Shown one piece after another: positions 1 to 7,228 of a stretch of 13,690 bases of DNA; position 1 is the first letter of the stretch; every line of letters begins with the position of its first letter. The notes beneath the pieces were generated by a model. It was not told where the DNA came from. It saw only the letters and a program-made list of their open reading frames with translations, and ran no database searches. The stretch is taken from the NCBI GenBank assembly GCA_029882235.1, contig JAOULB010000016.1:1-13690 (forward strand), given 5' to 3'. The position numbers were made by a program, and so were the translations under genes. Source of the DNA: Gammaproteobacteria bacterium. GTDB lineage: Bacteria > Pseudomonadota > Gammaproteobacteria > UBA6429 > Thiohalophilaceae.

Positions 1-10
1 ACCCTGTCAT

Positions 11-35
11 CGGAGTTCTGCTTAAAATAACTCCG
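11..35. repeat. Short inverted repeat downstream of the thioinosine phosphorylase gene
   Basis: A 7-base perfect inverted repeat, CGGAGTT at 11-17 and AACTCCG at 29-35, encloses an 11-base loop. It lies about 28 bases past the stop codon of the leftmost minus-strand gene, so it could act as a 3' hairpin for that operon. Reading leftward on the minus strand, the bases after the stem are not a T tract, so it does not look like a standard intrinsic terminator. It may be chance or the edge of a feature outside the window. Confidence 0.25.
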
Positions 36-62
36 CACAATAATGGCAAGCCACTTACAACA

Positions 63-803
63 TCATAATAAGGGAATGACGGACTCGAGCAGTCTTTTAA
101 CTTTTTCAATACCGCCAATAAGGTTTGCTTCAATCTCAGCCATGGTAATCTCTCCATCACCACGACCCGCCGCCATATTGGCAACAACTGAGATACTGGC
201 ATAACAAAGCTCAACCTCTCTTGCCAGTGCAGCTTCAGGCATTCCAGTCATGCCGACAAGATGACAACCATCTTTTTCCAGTTTATTAATCTCTGCGATT
301 GATTCTAATCGTGGCCCCTGAGTTGCGCCATAGGTTGCACCGGCGGTTAACTCAAGCGATGCGTTGTTAGCGGCCTGAATCAGTTTTTCGCGCAATGATT
401 CGCAATAAGGTTGAGTAAAATCAATATGCACAACTTCATTCAAGCCTTCTTCGTAAAAAGTATGTTTACGCGACCAGGTATAATCAATAATCTGATCGGG
501 GATGACGAGCTGCCCCGGAGGCATGGCTTCACTAATACTGCCTACTGCATTGACGGCAATAATATTTTCTGCCCCAGCTTCTTTTAACACATCGATATTG
601 GCCCGGTAATTCACTTTGTGCGGCGGTATGGTGTGGGCATAACCATGACGCGGTAAAAATAGAATGTTTTTATCCTGCAACTTGCCACGCGTCAGTGGCC
701 CGGAGGGTTCGCCATAGCTACTCTGGATGATCTCTCGCCCAGTGATTTCCAGATTGGCCAGCGAGGTCAGTCCAGTGCCGCCAATAATCGCGATACTGCT
801 CAT
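63..803 (-). CDS. mtnP: S-methyl-5'-thioinosine phosphorylase (MTAP/PNP family)
   Basis: This 246-residue cytosolic phosphorylase should cleave S-methyl-5'-thioinosine with phosphate, giving hypoxanthine and 5-methylthioribose-1-phosphate in purine and methionine salvage. Visible family motifs are the phosphate-binding GGTGL (residues 8-12), RHG (52-54), GPRLE (163-167) and GMTGMPEAA (184-192). The segment VVANMAAG places Asn209 where adenine-specific MTAPs have the Asp of TDYD. That fits a 6-oxopurine substrate and the Pseudomonas-type MTI phosphorylase rather than a true MTAP. The start is well supported: AAGGGG at 811-816 is a strong Shine-Dalgarno 7 bases upstream, formed by the last Lys-Gly-Met codons of the preceding gene. 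One base separates the two genes, so translational coupling is likely. An ordinary MTAP or PNP is the alternative. Confidence 0.9.
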   Translation of the reverse strand: MSSIAIIGGTGLTSLANLEITGREIIQSSYGEPSGPLTRGKLQDKNILFLPRHGYAHTIPPHKVNYRANIDVLKEAGAENIIAVNAVGSISEAMPPGQLVIPDQIIDYTWSRKHTFYEEGLNEVVHIDFTQPYCESLREKLIQAANNASLELTAGATYGATQGPRLESIAEINKLEKDGCHLVGMTGMPEAALAREVELCYASISVVANMAAGRGDGEITMAEIEANLIGGIEKVKRLLESVIPLL

Positions 804-804
804 A

Positions 805-1353
805 TCACATCCCCTTCACGGCATAGATTCCTGCGGCATTGCGCAGATATCCTTTATAGTCCATGCCATAACCAAACAGATAGCGGTCTTCTGTAGTCAG
901 CGCGACAAAATCTGCATGAACCTCTTTACTTCGATGACGTTTCTTTTCTATGAGCACAACGCTATAAACACGTTCTGCGCCATGCGCCTGACAATATTGT
1001 ATTAAGGCATCAAGCGTAATGCCTTCATCAAGAATATCATCGACAATAACCACGACACGACCTTGTAAATCTATTCTGGGTTCTACCAGCCATTCTAATT
1101 TGCCACCACTGGTTTCACCCTGATAACGGGTGGCATGGATGTAATCAAGCTCTAGTGGGAACTGTAATCTCGTTATAATGTGACCGGTGGGAATAATGCC
1201 ACCCGTCATGACACACAGCAGCAAGGGATTTGTATTCTGCAGTACTTCTGTCATTTTATTTCCGATCTCATCCAGCGCCTGCTGGACCTGTTGATCGGAA
1301 TACAAACAGTCCGCTTCTTGCCAGACTTGCTGGATGTGGTTTATATCTGACAT
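805..1353 (-). CDS. hpt: Hypoxanthine-guanine phosphoribosyltransferase
   Basis: This 182-residue type I phosphoribosyltransferase should convert hypoxanthine (and guanine) plus PRPP to IMP (or GMP) in the cytosol. The PRPP-binding signature VVVIVDDILDEGITL spans residues 100-114, with the usual acidic pair and DEG turn. The C-terminal FGYGMDYKGYLRN stretch (160-172) is typical of the proteobacterial hypoxanthine branch, and the length is normal. The gene begins 3 bases after the channel gene and ends 1 base before the methylthioinosine phosphorylase gene, whose product hypoxanthine is this enzyme's substrate. That makes a metabolic pair. No clear Shine-Dalgarno precedes the ATG, so it may rely on coupling from upstream. 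The exact preference for hypoxanthine over guanine cannot be read from the sequence. Confidence 0.9.
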   Translation of the reverse strand: MSDINHIQQVWQEADCLYSDQQVQQALDEIGNKMTEVLQNTNPLLLCVMTGGIIPTGHIITRLQFPLELDYIHATRYQGETSGGKLEWLVEPRIDLQGRVVVIVDDILDEGITLDALIQYCQAHGAERVYSVVLIEKKRHRSKEVHADFVALTTEDRYLFGYGMDYKGYLRNAAGIYAVKGM

Positions 1354-1356
1354 CGT

Positions 1357-2436
1357 TTATTTTGTTTCTGATATTGCTATGGGTTCTGGCACATGCAGCG
1401 TTGAAGTTGGAAAGGCAATTTCTGCATTATGCCCAGAGATAATTTCATTAATCTTGAATAACACATCCTGCTTAATCATATGAAATTTTTGCCAGTCTGT
1501 TGTTTTAGTGAAAGTATAAACAAAAAAGTCGAGCGATGAAGTCGCAAAGGAATTAAAATTAACCATCAGTGTTTGTGTCTGATCAATTTCCTCATGTGAT
1601 TCCAGCATTGTTCTGACATCATCAATAATCTTTGGTAACACTTTATCATCATCATAACGCACCCCAATGGTTTCATAGATGCGGCGATTGGTCATGCGCG
1701 ATGGATTTTCCACTGCAATACTGGCAAATACAGAGTTCGGTACGTAAAGTGGACGTTTATCAAAAGTACGGATCACAGTAAGGCGCCAACCAATGCGTTC
1801 GACCGTGCCTTCAATATTTTTATCTGGTGAGCGAATCCAGTCGCCAATTGAAAAGGGTCGATCAAGATAAATCATGATAGCGCCAAAAAAATTGGCTAAT
1901 AGATCTTTTGCGGCAAAACCAACCGCGATACCACTAATACCACCAAAGGCCAGAATTGCTGAAACATCAAAGCCGAGAGTCTGCAGGAGTACCAGTGTCG
2001 CAGTTATAATAACGGATATCTTAAGTAACTGAGTTACTGCATCTGCGGTCGTGCGATCAATCTGTTTGCCTTTGACTTCACCTTCTTGCAGAATTTTTTT
2101 CTCAACCTGACCAATAAGTCGCGTAATCGCCCAGGTAATAATTAGAATAACACCAATTTCTCTAATCGAAATTGCCGACTCCATTCCAAGTATTTGTGCT
2201 GCGAACGTGACACCAACTAACCAGATAAGAAATGATATCGGTCGACGAATAGACTCAATAGCCACGTCATCCCATAAGGTTTTTGTTTTCTCCAGGCGAA
2301 GCTTTAACTGATTAAGAATACGCTTCTGAAAATAGTCAGCTAATAATGCGGCAAAAATGCAGATGAACACATAGAGTGTGAGTGAATTATCACCGAAAAA
2401 ATCGCCAAAGTATTGAATTAGTGTTTCTACATTCAT
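1357..2436 (-). CDS. MscS-family mechanosensitive ion channel
   Basis: This 359-residue inner-membrane protein is predicted to open under membrane tension and release solutes during hypo-osmotic shock. Hydrophobic segments lie near residues 19-36, 67-86, 93-109 and 137-153. The pore-lining helix region (about 157-190) is rich in Gly and Ala (FGGISGIAVGFAAKDLLANF), as in MscS TM3. It is followed by the beta domain with DRPFSIGDWI (192-201) and VPNSVFA (232-238), then an alpha/beta C-terminal domain ending in FPTSTLHV (342-349). Extra N-terminal helices and length resemble the YnaI-like members more than the 286-residue E. coli MscS. It sits 11 bases after nagZ and 3 bases before the phosphoribosyltransferase gene. 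No functional tie to either is evident beyond shared transcription. Confidence 0.9.
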   Translation of the reverse strand: MNVETLIQYFGDFFGDNSLTLYVFICIFAALLADYFQKRILNQLKLRLEKTKTLWDDVAIESIRRPISFLIWLVGVTFAAQILGMESAISIREIGVILIITWAITRLIGQVEKKILQEGEVKGKQIDRTTADAVTQLLKISVIITATLVLLQTLGFDVSAILAFGGISGIAVGFAAKDLLANFFGAIMIYLDRPFSIGDWIRSPDKNIEGTVERIGWRLTVIRTFDKRPLYVPNSVFASIAVENPSRMTNRRIYETIGVRYDDDKVLPKIIDDVRTMLESHEEIDQTQTLMVNFNSFATSSLDFFVYTFTKTTDWQKFHMIKQDVLFKINEIISGHNAEIAFPTSTLHVPEPIAISETK

Positions 2437-2447
2437 CTTGTCTACTT

Positions 2448-3503
2448 TTATGTGTCGAAATCGAGTTCAAGCGTAGGATCATCCTGATATTTATTTAAAA
2501 TATCAACCGCTGAACGCCAACGAACATTTTTGTGTAATTTGTCTCTAGTTATTGGGTGACGACCATGCATGCGCGCTAGTCTCATGTGCGCAACAGGATC
2601 ATCGTATTGACCCAGTCCTTCTAACACCTGAATGGCGCCAGGACGATTATTGCATACCAGCACCATATCGCAACCCGCGGCCAGGGCCGCCTTTGCACGT
2701 TCAGCGTAATCTTCGCTGATAACACTCGCGCCCTGCATATCAAGGTCATCACTAAAGATCACACCCTGAAAATTTAACCGTTTACGCAAAACCTCCTGCA
2801 ACCAGAATTTTGAAAATCCTGCCGGCAGTGGATCGACTTCACTATAGATCACATGCGCAGGCATAATTGCCGCCATGCTGTGGTGAATCATGCGTTTAAA
2901 CGGCACAATGTCTTCAGCATAGATTTCATTATAACTACGATTATCAACTGGGATATCAATGTGCGAATCAGCCGCGATCGCACCGTGACCAGGAAAGTGT
3001 TTACCCGTCGCTGCCATGCCAGCGTCGCCCATGCCATTCATAAATTCATGTGCAAGCTCAGTGACAATAGATGGATCACGAGCAAAGGCACGATCACCAA
3101 TCACCGTGCTAATGCCATAATCCAGGTCGAGCACGGGCGCAAAACTAAAATCAATATCAACCGCACGCAGTTCTATCGCCATTAACCAGCCACAGAGATT
3201 CGCCAGGCTACGCGCCTTCTTTTTATCATGCTCATAGACATGACCAAAATTCGCCATCGCAGGAATCGCGGTAAAACCATCACGAAATCGTTGTACGCGA
3301 CCACCTTCGTGATCAACCGAGATCAATAATCGGGGTTCACGCAGAGCATGAATATCACGCACCAGCGCTTCGAGTTGATCGACCGAATCAAAGTTGCGGG
3401 TAAAAAGGATGACACCGCCAACAAGAGGATGTTGCAGGAGTTCTTTGTCTTCCTGTGTGAGCTCAATGCCTTCAACATCAAGCATAACTGGGCCAAGCGA
3501 CAT
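2448..3503 (-). CDS. nagZ: Beta-N-acetylhexosaminidase NagZ (GH3)
   Basis: NagZ is a cytoplasmic glycoside hydrolase family 3 enzyme that removes GlcNAc from GlcNAc-1,6-anhydroMurNAc peptides during peptidoglycan recycling. The 351 residues form a single TIM-barrel domain. Visible motifs are the start MLDVEG (7-12), DHEGGRVQRF (64-73), KHFPGHG (168-174) with DSH at 179-181 (the mobile acid/base histidine loop), and FSDDLDM (250-256) holding the Asp nucleophile. There is no signal peptide, as expected. The chosen start matches the usual short lead before MLDVEG, although its Shine-Dalgarno is weak. It follows a YkuD-domain gene after 29 bases and precedes the channel gene by 11. In other gammaproteobacteria NagZ products can set beta-lactamase induction; no ampC or ampR is visible here. 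Confidence 0.95.
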   Translation of the reverse strand: MSLGPVMLDVEGIELTQEDKELLQHPLVGGVILFTRNFDSVDQLEALVRDIHALREPRLLISVDHEGGRVQRFRDGFTAIPAMANFGHVYEHDKKKARSLANLCGWLMAIELRAVDIDFSFAPVLDLDYGISTVIGDRAFARDPSIVTELAHEFMNGMGDAGMAATGKHFPGHGAIAADSHIDIPVDNRSYNEIYAEDIVPFKRMIHHSMAAIMPAHVIYSEVDPLPAGFSKFWLQEVLRKRLNFQGVIFSDDLDMQGASVISEDYAERAKAALAAGCDMVLVCNNRPGAIQVLEGLGQYDDPVAHMRLARMHGRHPITRDKLHKNVRWRSAVDILNKYQDDPTLELDFDT

Positions 3504-3532
3504 GATTTAATCCAGAAATAAGTTAGTTATCA

Positions 3533-4021
3533 TTATTGTTCTTTAATATCGACGGGCGTTCCTGCATCGACAATATCGTATAGTTTTATTATATCCGAAT
3601 TCCGCATTTTGACGCAGCCATGTGAGCTGGGCTCGCCCATTGCATCTTTATCCGGACAACCATGAATATAGATATAGCGGCGCATAGTATCAACATTGCC
3701 ATGTCTGTTTTTGCCGGGTTCAAGACCACATAGCCAGAGTATGCGTGTAAGGATCCAGTCTCTTTTGGGATGTTGTTCGCGCAGAGATTCATTAAAAACT
3801 TCTCCTGTCGGCCGACGAGCAACAAAAACGGTATCCACAGGACAATTCGCCCCAATCTTCGCTCTGATGTAATGTTTACCCCGCGGCGTACATTCGCTGC
3901 CGTTCTGCTCACCAGGACCATTACTTGCCGTTGAGACAGCAACATCCATGATCATTTTCTGATCGTCATACAAACGCAAACGCTGCTGAGCAATACTGAC
4001 TTCAATACGTTTAGTTGACAT
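3533..4021 (-). CDS. YkuD-domain protein without signal peptide; probable cytoplasmic L,D-carboxypeptidase
   Basis: This 162-residue protein is one YkuD catalytic domain. It holds the family signature with His120 in IHGCPD and the Cys nucleophile Cys136 in SHGCVKMRN (133-141). YkuD enzymes act on the L,D bond of peptidoglycan stem peptides. The protein starts MSTKRIEVSIAQQ, with no signal peptide, lipobox or membrane segment, so it should stay in the cytoplasm, unlike classical L,D-transpeptidases. From established knowledge, the Acinetobacter ElsL protein is a signal-less YkuD enzyme that trims the terminal D-Ala from recycled tetrapeptides. The position 29 bases upstream of nagZ fits that role. 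Its ATG overlaps the stop of the CYTH gene (TAATG on the minus strand). The YkuD fold is certain; the carboxypeptidase activity is inferred. Confidence 0.85.
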   Translation of the reverse strand: MSTKRIEVSIAQQRLRLYDDQKMIMDVAVSTASNGPGEQNGSECTPRGKHYIRAKIGANCPVDTVFVARRPTGEVFNESLREQHPKRDWILTRILWLCGLEPGKNRHGNVDTMRRYIYIHGCPDKDAMGEPSSHGCVKMRNSDIIKLYDIVDAGTPVDIKEQ

Positions 4022-4497
4022 TAATCATGCTTCCAGTCTTTATAGGGATGACTTACCAGTGAAACATTATAATATTTTGGATCCTCAGAGACTTCTTCGC
4101 CAAGCCAGTCGGGTTTCTCGAAGACACTCTCTTCTGTTTCCAGCTCTATTTCAGCCACCACCAGCCCCTGATTATCGCCAGTAAAGACATCAATTTCCCA
4201 GTCATGTCCTTGATGCTGGACATGGTAGCGAGTTTTTTCTATCAGCGGCTGTTCACATAAGTCTGTTAACAACTCGTTCGCATCATCTAATGGCACAGGA
4301 TATTCATATTCTTTTCGATAGATACCCAAAGTTGCACTCTTAATATTTAAAAAGGCTTCATCGCCTTCTATACGAACACGTACTGAAGCTTGCTTTGAAC
4401 CAACTAGATAACCCTGCTTATAGAAGCAACCCTGATCAGCCGATTGCTTCCATTGATCATTTTTCAATAAAAATTTTCGTTCTATCTCTATCGCCAT
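4021..4497 (-). CDS. CYTH-domain protein (triphosphate tunnel enzyme, probable inorganic triphosphatase)
   Basis: This 158-residue soluble protein is a complete single CYTH domain. It begins with the hallmark EIERKFL (residues 4-10, ExExK). It also shows the tunnel-lining charged strands: SVRVRI (38-43), NIKSA (51-55), RKEYEYPVP (61-69), EKTRY (87-91), EIDVF (101-105) and EIELE (116-120), ending in KYYN (141-144). This size and motif set match the bacterial NeuTTM-like group, which hydrolyse inorganic triphosphate with divalent metal. Class IV adenylate cyclases share the fold and are the main alternative. It is joined to its neighbours by one-base TAATG stop-start overlaps on both sides (rlmD upstream, YkuD gene downstream), so the three are probably translated in a coupled way. 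Its physiological role in this operon is unclear. Confidence 0.85.
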   Translation of the reverse strand: MAIEIERKFLLKNDQWKQSADQGCFYKQGYLVGSKQASVRVRIEGDEAFLNIKSATLGIYRKEYEYPVPLDDANELLTDLCEQPLIEKTRYHVQHQGHDWEIDVFTGDNQGLVVAEIELETEESVFEKPDWLGEEVSEDPKYYNVSLVSHPYKDWKHD

Positions 4498-5825
4498 TAT
4501 TTTTTCTTTTCAAACAGAGCGATTGATTCGACATGGGCCGTATGTGGAAACATATCCATCACACCTGCTTTTGACAGTTGATAGCCATATTCGTTACACA
4601 ATATACCTGCATCGCGTGCCAGTGTTGCCGGATTACAGGATACATACACAATACGCGACACCTTCATTTTAGCCAACGTGGGTAGTATTGCATCGGCACC
4701 TGTTCTTGCGGGGTCAAGTAAAATTTTAGTGTAGTCCTGTTTCAGCCAGGGCGTTTGTGGATCAACAGCAAACAAATCGGCAACATGGAATTCTACATTT
4801 TCAATTTTATTTCGCTTCGCGTTCTCCCTGGCACGATCAACCAGCACCTTTTCGCCTTCAACGGCAGTGACATGTTCAGCTTTTCTTGCCAGCGCAAAAG
4901 AAAAGTTACCCACCCCACAGAATAATTCAAGCACACGGTCATTCGACTGCACATCAAGCAGCTCAATCGCTTGAGGAATCATTTTGCGATTGATCTCAGT
5001 ATTCACCTGAACAAAGTCACTTGGCTCAAAGAAGACTTCTACATCAAAATCATCCAGGCGATAGCTGAGTTCCGGGTTTTCAGGCCACAACGGAGTAATG
5101 CTGTCAGGCCCAGCCGACTGCAAGTAGATATAAAGATCGTTTGATTTTGCGAAGTCAGTGAGTTTCGTCATATCATCTTTCGTCAATACCTCCAGATGTC
5201 GGAACACCAACGCGGTATGATCATCACTAACGGCAACTTCAATTTGTGGTATTTTTTCATAGCAACTTAAAGAACGAACCAATTCGGCAAGTTCAAGCAG
5301 CCTTTTACCCACAGACTCATGCAGGACTTCGCACTGTTCCAGCTCGGCTAACAGACCCGAACCTTTTTCACGAAAGCCAACCAGTACTTTTTCTTTTTTA
5401 CGAACGTGCTTCACGCCCAGACGCGCCTTACGACGATAGCCCCAGGCCGATGCCGTCATTGGCGCCAGGATTTCTTTTGCTTCGACTTTACCAATTCGCT
5501 GTAGATTATCGAGAAGGATTTGTTGTTTATTTTTGATCTGCTCGCTGGAATCAAGATGCTGCAGGCTACAGCCGCCGCAAAGTCCAAAGTGTTTACATTT
5601 TGGTTCTACGCGCAAAGGGGAAGGTTTAAGCACCTCCACAACCTTAGCTTCATCATAACGTCGAGATTTACGTGTATATTGAAAGCGAACTTCTTCATCG
5701 GGCAAGGTTCCGTGTACAAACACGGCCTTGCCATCGATATGGGTGACCCCTTTACCTTCATGCGTCATCGACTCAATCGTTGCAGTAACAGGCTCAGTAG
5801 GTAACTTACGTGTGCGACGGGACAT
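4497..5825 (-). CDS. rlmD: 23S rRNA m5U1939 methyltransferase RlmD (RumA)
   Basis: RlmD methylates uridine 1939 of 23S rRNA to 5-methyluridine using S-adenosylmethionine. The 442 residues are close to the usual length. An N-terminal TRAM RNA-binding domain covers about residues 8-67. The 4Fe-4S cluster ligands are Cys77, Cys83 and Cys86 (the C-x5-CGGC region) and Cys165. The methyltransferase domain shows the SAM loop ELFCGVGNFS (300-309), DPART (371-375), and the nucleophile Cys397 in VSCNPATLARD, with Glu434 near the C terminus in HVESIALF. All catalytic and cluster residues are present, so it should be active. It starts 22 bases after cysM and its stop overlaps the CYTH gene start. The cysM-rlmD pairing is familiar in gammaproteobacteria, commonly with relA next; here relA is absent. 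Confidence 0.96.
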   Translation of the reverse strand: MSRRTRKLPTEPVTATIESMTHEGKGVTHIDGKAVFVHGTLPDEEVRFQYTRKSRRYDEAKVVEVLKPSPLRVEPKCKHFGLCGGCSLQHLDSSEQIKNKQQILLDNLQRIGKVEAKEILAPMTASAWGYRRKARLGVKHVRKKEKVLVGFREKGSGLLAELEQCEVLHESVGKRLLELAELVRSLSCYEKIPQIEVAVSDDHTALVFRHLEVLTKDDMTKLTDFAKSNDLYIYLQSAGPDSITPLWPENPELSYRLDDFDVEVFFEPSDFVQVNTEINRKMIPQAIELLDVQSNDRVLELFCGVGNFSFALARKAEHVTAVEGEKVLVDRARENAKRNKIENVEFHVADLFAVDPQTPWLKQDYTKILLDPARTGADAILPTLAKMKVSRIVYVSCNPATLARDAGILCNEYGYQLSKAGVMDMFPHTAHVESIALFEKKK

Positions 5826-5847
5826 AAATAAATTAATGAACTAAGAA

Positions 5848-6741
5848 TTATGCCGAAGGAAAAACATTGGTCGATAGATATCGATCACCACGGTCACAAA
5901 TGATGGCAACGATCACTGCGTTTTCGACTGTAGCTGAAATTTTTAAAGCCGCAGCCACTGCGCCACCCGATGAGATACCACAAAAGATCCCTTCCTGTGC
6001 GCCGAGCTGACGCGTTGTTTCTTCGGCATCGTCCTGACTGACATCAAGCATTTGATCGACACGAGACGCTTCAAAAATACCGGGCAGGTATTCTTTGGGC
6101 CAACGACGAATGCCTGGAATTTTCGCACCCTCTTCGGGTTGTACACCAATGATCTGGATTGAAGGGTTTTGTTCTTTCAAATAACGCGATGTCCCCATAA
6201 TGGTTCCTGTCGTGCCCATGGCACTAACAAAATGGGTAATCTTGCCATTGGTGTCCTGCCAGATTTCCGGTCCTGTTGTTTCATAATGGGCAAGTGGATT
6301 ATCAAAGTTATTGAACTGATCCAGCACGATGCCTTTACCCTCGCGCGCCATTTGATCGGCAAGATCACGTGCACCTTCCATACTCGCTTCGGCTGAGACC
6401 AGAACTAGCTCAGCACCATAGGCACGCATACTGGCACGTCGTTCAACACTCATGGTCTCGGGCATAACCAGGATCATTCTATAACCCTTAATCGCCGCCG
6501 CCATCGCCAAAGCAATACCCGTGTTGCCACTGGTTGCCTCGATCAGGGTATCACCGGGTTTAATATCGCCACGCGCCTCAGCGTGTTGAATCATACTTAG
6601 CGCTGGCCTGTCTTTCACTGAACCCGCCGGATTATTCCCTTCCAGCTTAACCAGAATGGTATTCGAGGCTTCGGGGACAAGTCGTTGCAAACGTACCAGT
6701 GGTGTTTTGCCAACAAAATCTTCAATCGTGGGGAATGTCAT
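5848..6741 (-). CDS. cysM: Cysteine synthase B (O-acetylserine sulfhydrylase, CysM type)
   Basis: CysM is a PLP-dependent beta-replacement enzyme that makes cysteine from O-acetylserine with sulfide or thiosulfate in the cytosol. The start TIEDFVGKTPLVRLQRL (5-21) and the moderate length (297 residues) are typical of CysM rather than CysK. Lys43 in GSVKDRPA (40-47) is the PLP Schiff-base lysine. TSGNTG (70-75) is the substrate loop and CGISSGG contains the phosphate-binding glycines. It is the first gene of the leftward block and diverges from the HPt gene across 67 bases, so its promoter should lie there. No good Shine-Dalgarno is seen before the ATG, but the start agrees with family N termini. 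It has no frameshift or missing residue. Confidence 0.95.
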   Translation of the reverse strand: MTFPTIEDFVGKTPLVRLQRLVPEASNTILVKLEGNNPAGSVKDRPALSMIQHAEARGDIKPGDTLIEATSGNTGIALAMAAAIKGYRMILVMPETMSVERRASMRAYGAELVLVSAEASMEGARDLADQMAREGKGIVLDQFNNFDNPLAHYETTGPEIWQDTNGKITHFVSAMGTTGTIMGTSRYLKEQNPSIQIIGVQPEEGAKIPGIRRWPKEYLPGIFEASRVDQMLDVSQDDAEETTRQLGAQEGIFCGISSGGAVAAALKISATVENAVIVAIICDRGDRYLSTNVFPSA

Positions 6742-6808
6742 AGGCTTAGTTTAAAGGAAATCGGTCTCCTGACCAATGACTGATTATTTGTGATATTGTA
6801 TACCCATT
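6742..6808. promoter_or_regulatory. Divergent intergenic region between cysM and the HPt gene
   Basis: This 67-base gap must hold at least part of the signals for two diverging genes. For the rightward HPt gene there is a possible sigma-70 promoter: CTGACC at 6769-6774, a 17-base spacer, and GATATT at 6792-6797 preceded by an extended TGT. Initiation would then fall only a few bases before the ATG at 6809, which fits the absence of a Shine-Dalgarno and suggests a near-leaderless mRNA. For cysM the AT-rich TATACA-like block around 6798-6803 on the minus strand is a candidate -10, but no convincing -35 was found. All assignments are by eye. Confidence 0.35.
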
Positions 6809-7159
6809 ATGAGCGAGATCTTTGATAAACAACATGCCCTGGAACAGGCTGGCGATGATCCTGAATTAGCCAGTGAACTCTTCACAATGCTGATTAAAGA
6901 GCTGCCAGAGCTCAATAACAAACTCATACTTGCCCATGAACAAATGGATTATCAGGCCATGTGGGATCATGCGCACAAAATCCATGGCTCAACGGCATAT
7001 TGTGGCGTGCCATTATTGAAAGCTGCCGCGCATGCACTTGAAGAAACGATTAAGCAGCAAAATGCCAGCGCATTGCCAGAGAAGATCGATCAGGTGAGTT
7101 CCGAAATCGAAACAATCATTCAGAATAAAGACCATATTCTGCAACAGCTTAGCATCTAA
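6809..7159 (+). CDS. Free-standing HPt phosphotransfer protein, BarA/GacS type
   Basis: This 116-residue protein is a single histidine phosphotransfer domain with no kinase, receiver or membrane part. It is a four-helix, acidic sequence. The predicted phosphoacceptor is His56 within AHKIHGSTAYCGVPLLK (55-71). That segment closely follows the HPt pattern of the BarA/GacS hybrid kinases (HKLHGS, then Y-x-GVP) rather than a generic ArcB or Ypd1 type. It would relay phosphate between a hybrid kinase receiver and a response regulator in the cytosol. It sits beside cysM-rlmD, a neighbourhood where gammaproteobacteria often keep barA or gacS, so it may be a detached BarA C-terminal domain. Possible partners are a UvrY/GacA regulator elsewhere or the receiver-CheC protein encoded 126 bases downstream. 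The domain is clear; the partner is not. Confidence 0.9.
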   Translation: MSEIFDKQHALEQAGDDPELASELFTMLIKELPELNNKLILAHEQMDYQAMWDHAHKIHGSTAYCGVPLLKAAAHALEETIKQQNASALPEKIDQVSSEIETIIQNKDHILQQLSI

Positions 7160-7174
7160 GACCATCCGCAACTT

Positions 7175-7201
7175 TCAAGAAACCTGGCCATAAGCCGATA
7201 A
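7175..7201 (+). promoter_or_regulatory. Predicted sigma-28 (FliA) flagellar promoter
   Basis: GCCGATAA at 7194-7201 is an exact match to the sigma-28 -10 element. TCAAGAAA at 7175-7182 lies 11 bases upstream, the normal spacing for an 8-base -35 box, and its TCAAG core matches the -35 form known for Pseudomonas FliA promoters. It points rightward, lies outside any gene, and should start transcription near 7207-7209. That gives a leader of about 77 bases before the receiver-CheC gene. A visual scan found no other exact GCCGATAA in the window. It implies that the receiver-CheC and diguanylate cyclase genes belong to the late flagellar regulon. No experiment supports it yet. Confidence 0.7.
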
Positions 7202-7210
7202 TATTTGATG

Positions 7211-7228
7211 CTATTTCAGACAAAATAG
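7211..7228 (+). repeat. Small hairpin at the predicted 5' end of the receiver-CheC mRNA
   Basis: CTATTT (7211-7216) and AAATAG (7223-7228) form a 6-base inverted repeat around a 6-base loop. It would sit within a few bases of the start site expected from the sigma-28 promoter, so it could stabilise the transcript. Alternatively it is a weak terminator remnant after the HPt gene. The stem is AT-rich with one G-C pair at its base, no clear U tract follows, and chance is quite possible. Confidence 0.2.

Noticed and set aside
2853..3185. 110-codon plus-strand frame antisense to nagZ
   Set aside because: It lies fully within conserved NagZ coding sequence, is rich in unlikely His, Arg and Thr runs, and has no domain signal.
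3589..3945. 118-codon minus-strand frame inside the YkuD gene
   Set aside because: It is an alternate frame of a gene with clear catalytic motifs, resembles no family and lacks a start context.
6752..6778. Possible second sigma-28 promoter upstream of the HPt gene (TAAA, 15 bases, GACCAATG)
   Set aside because: The spacing fits but the -10 matches GCCGATAA at only about three of eight positions.
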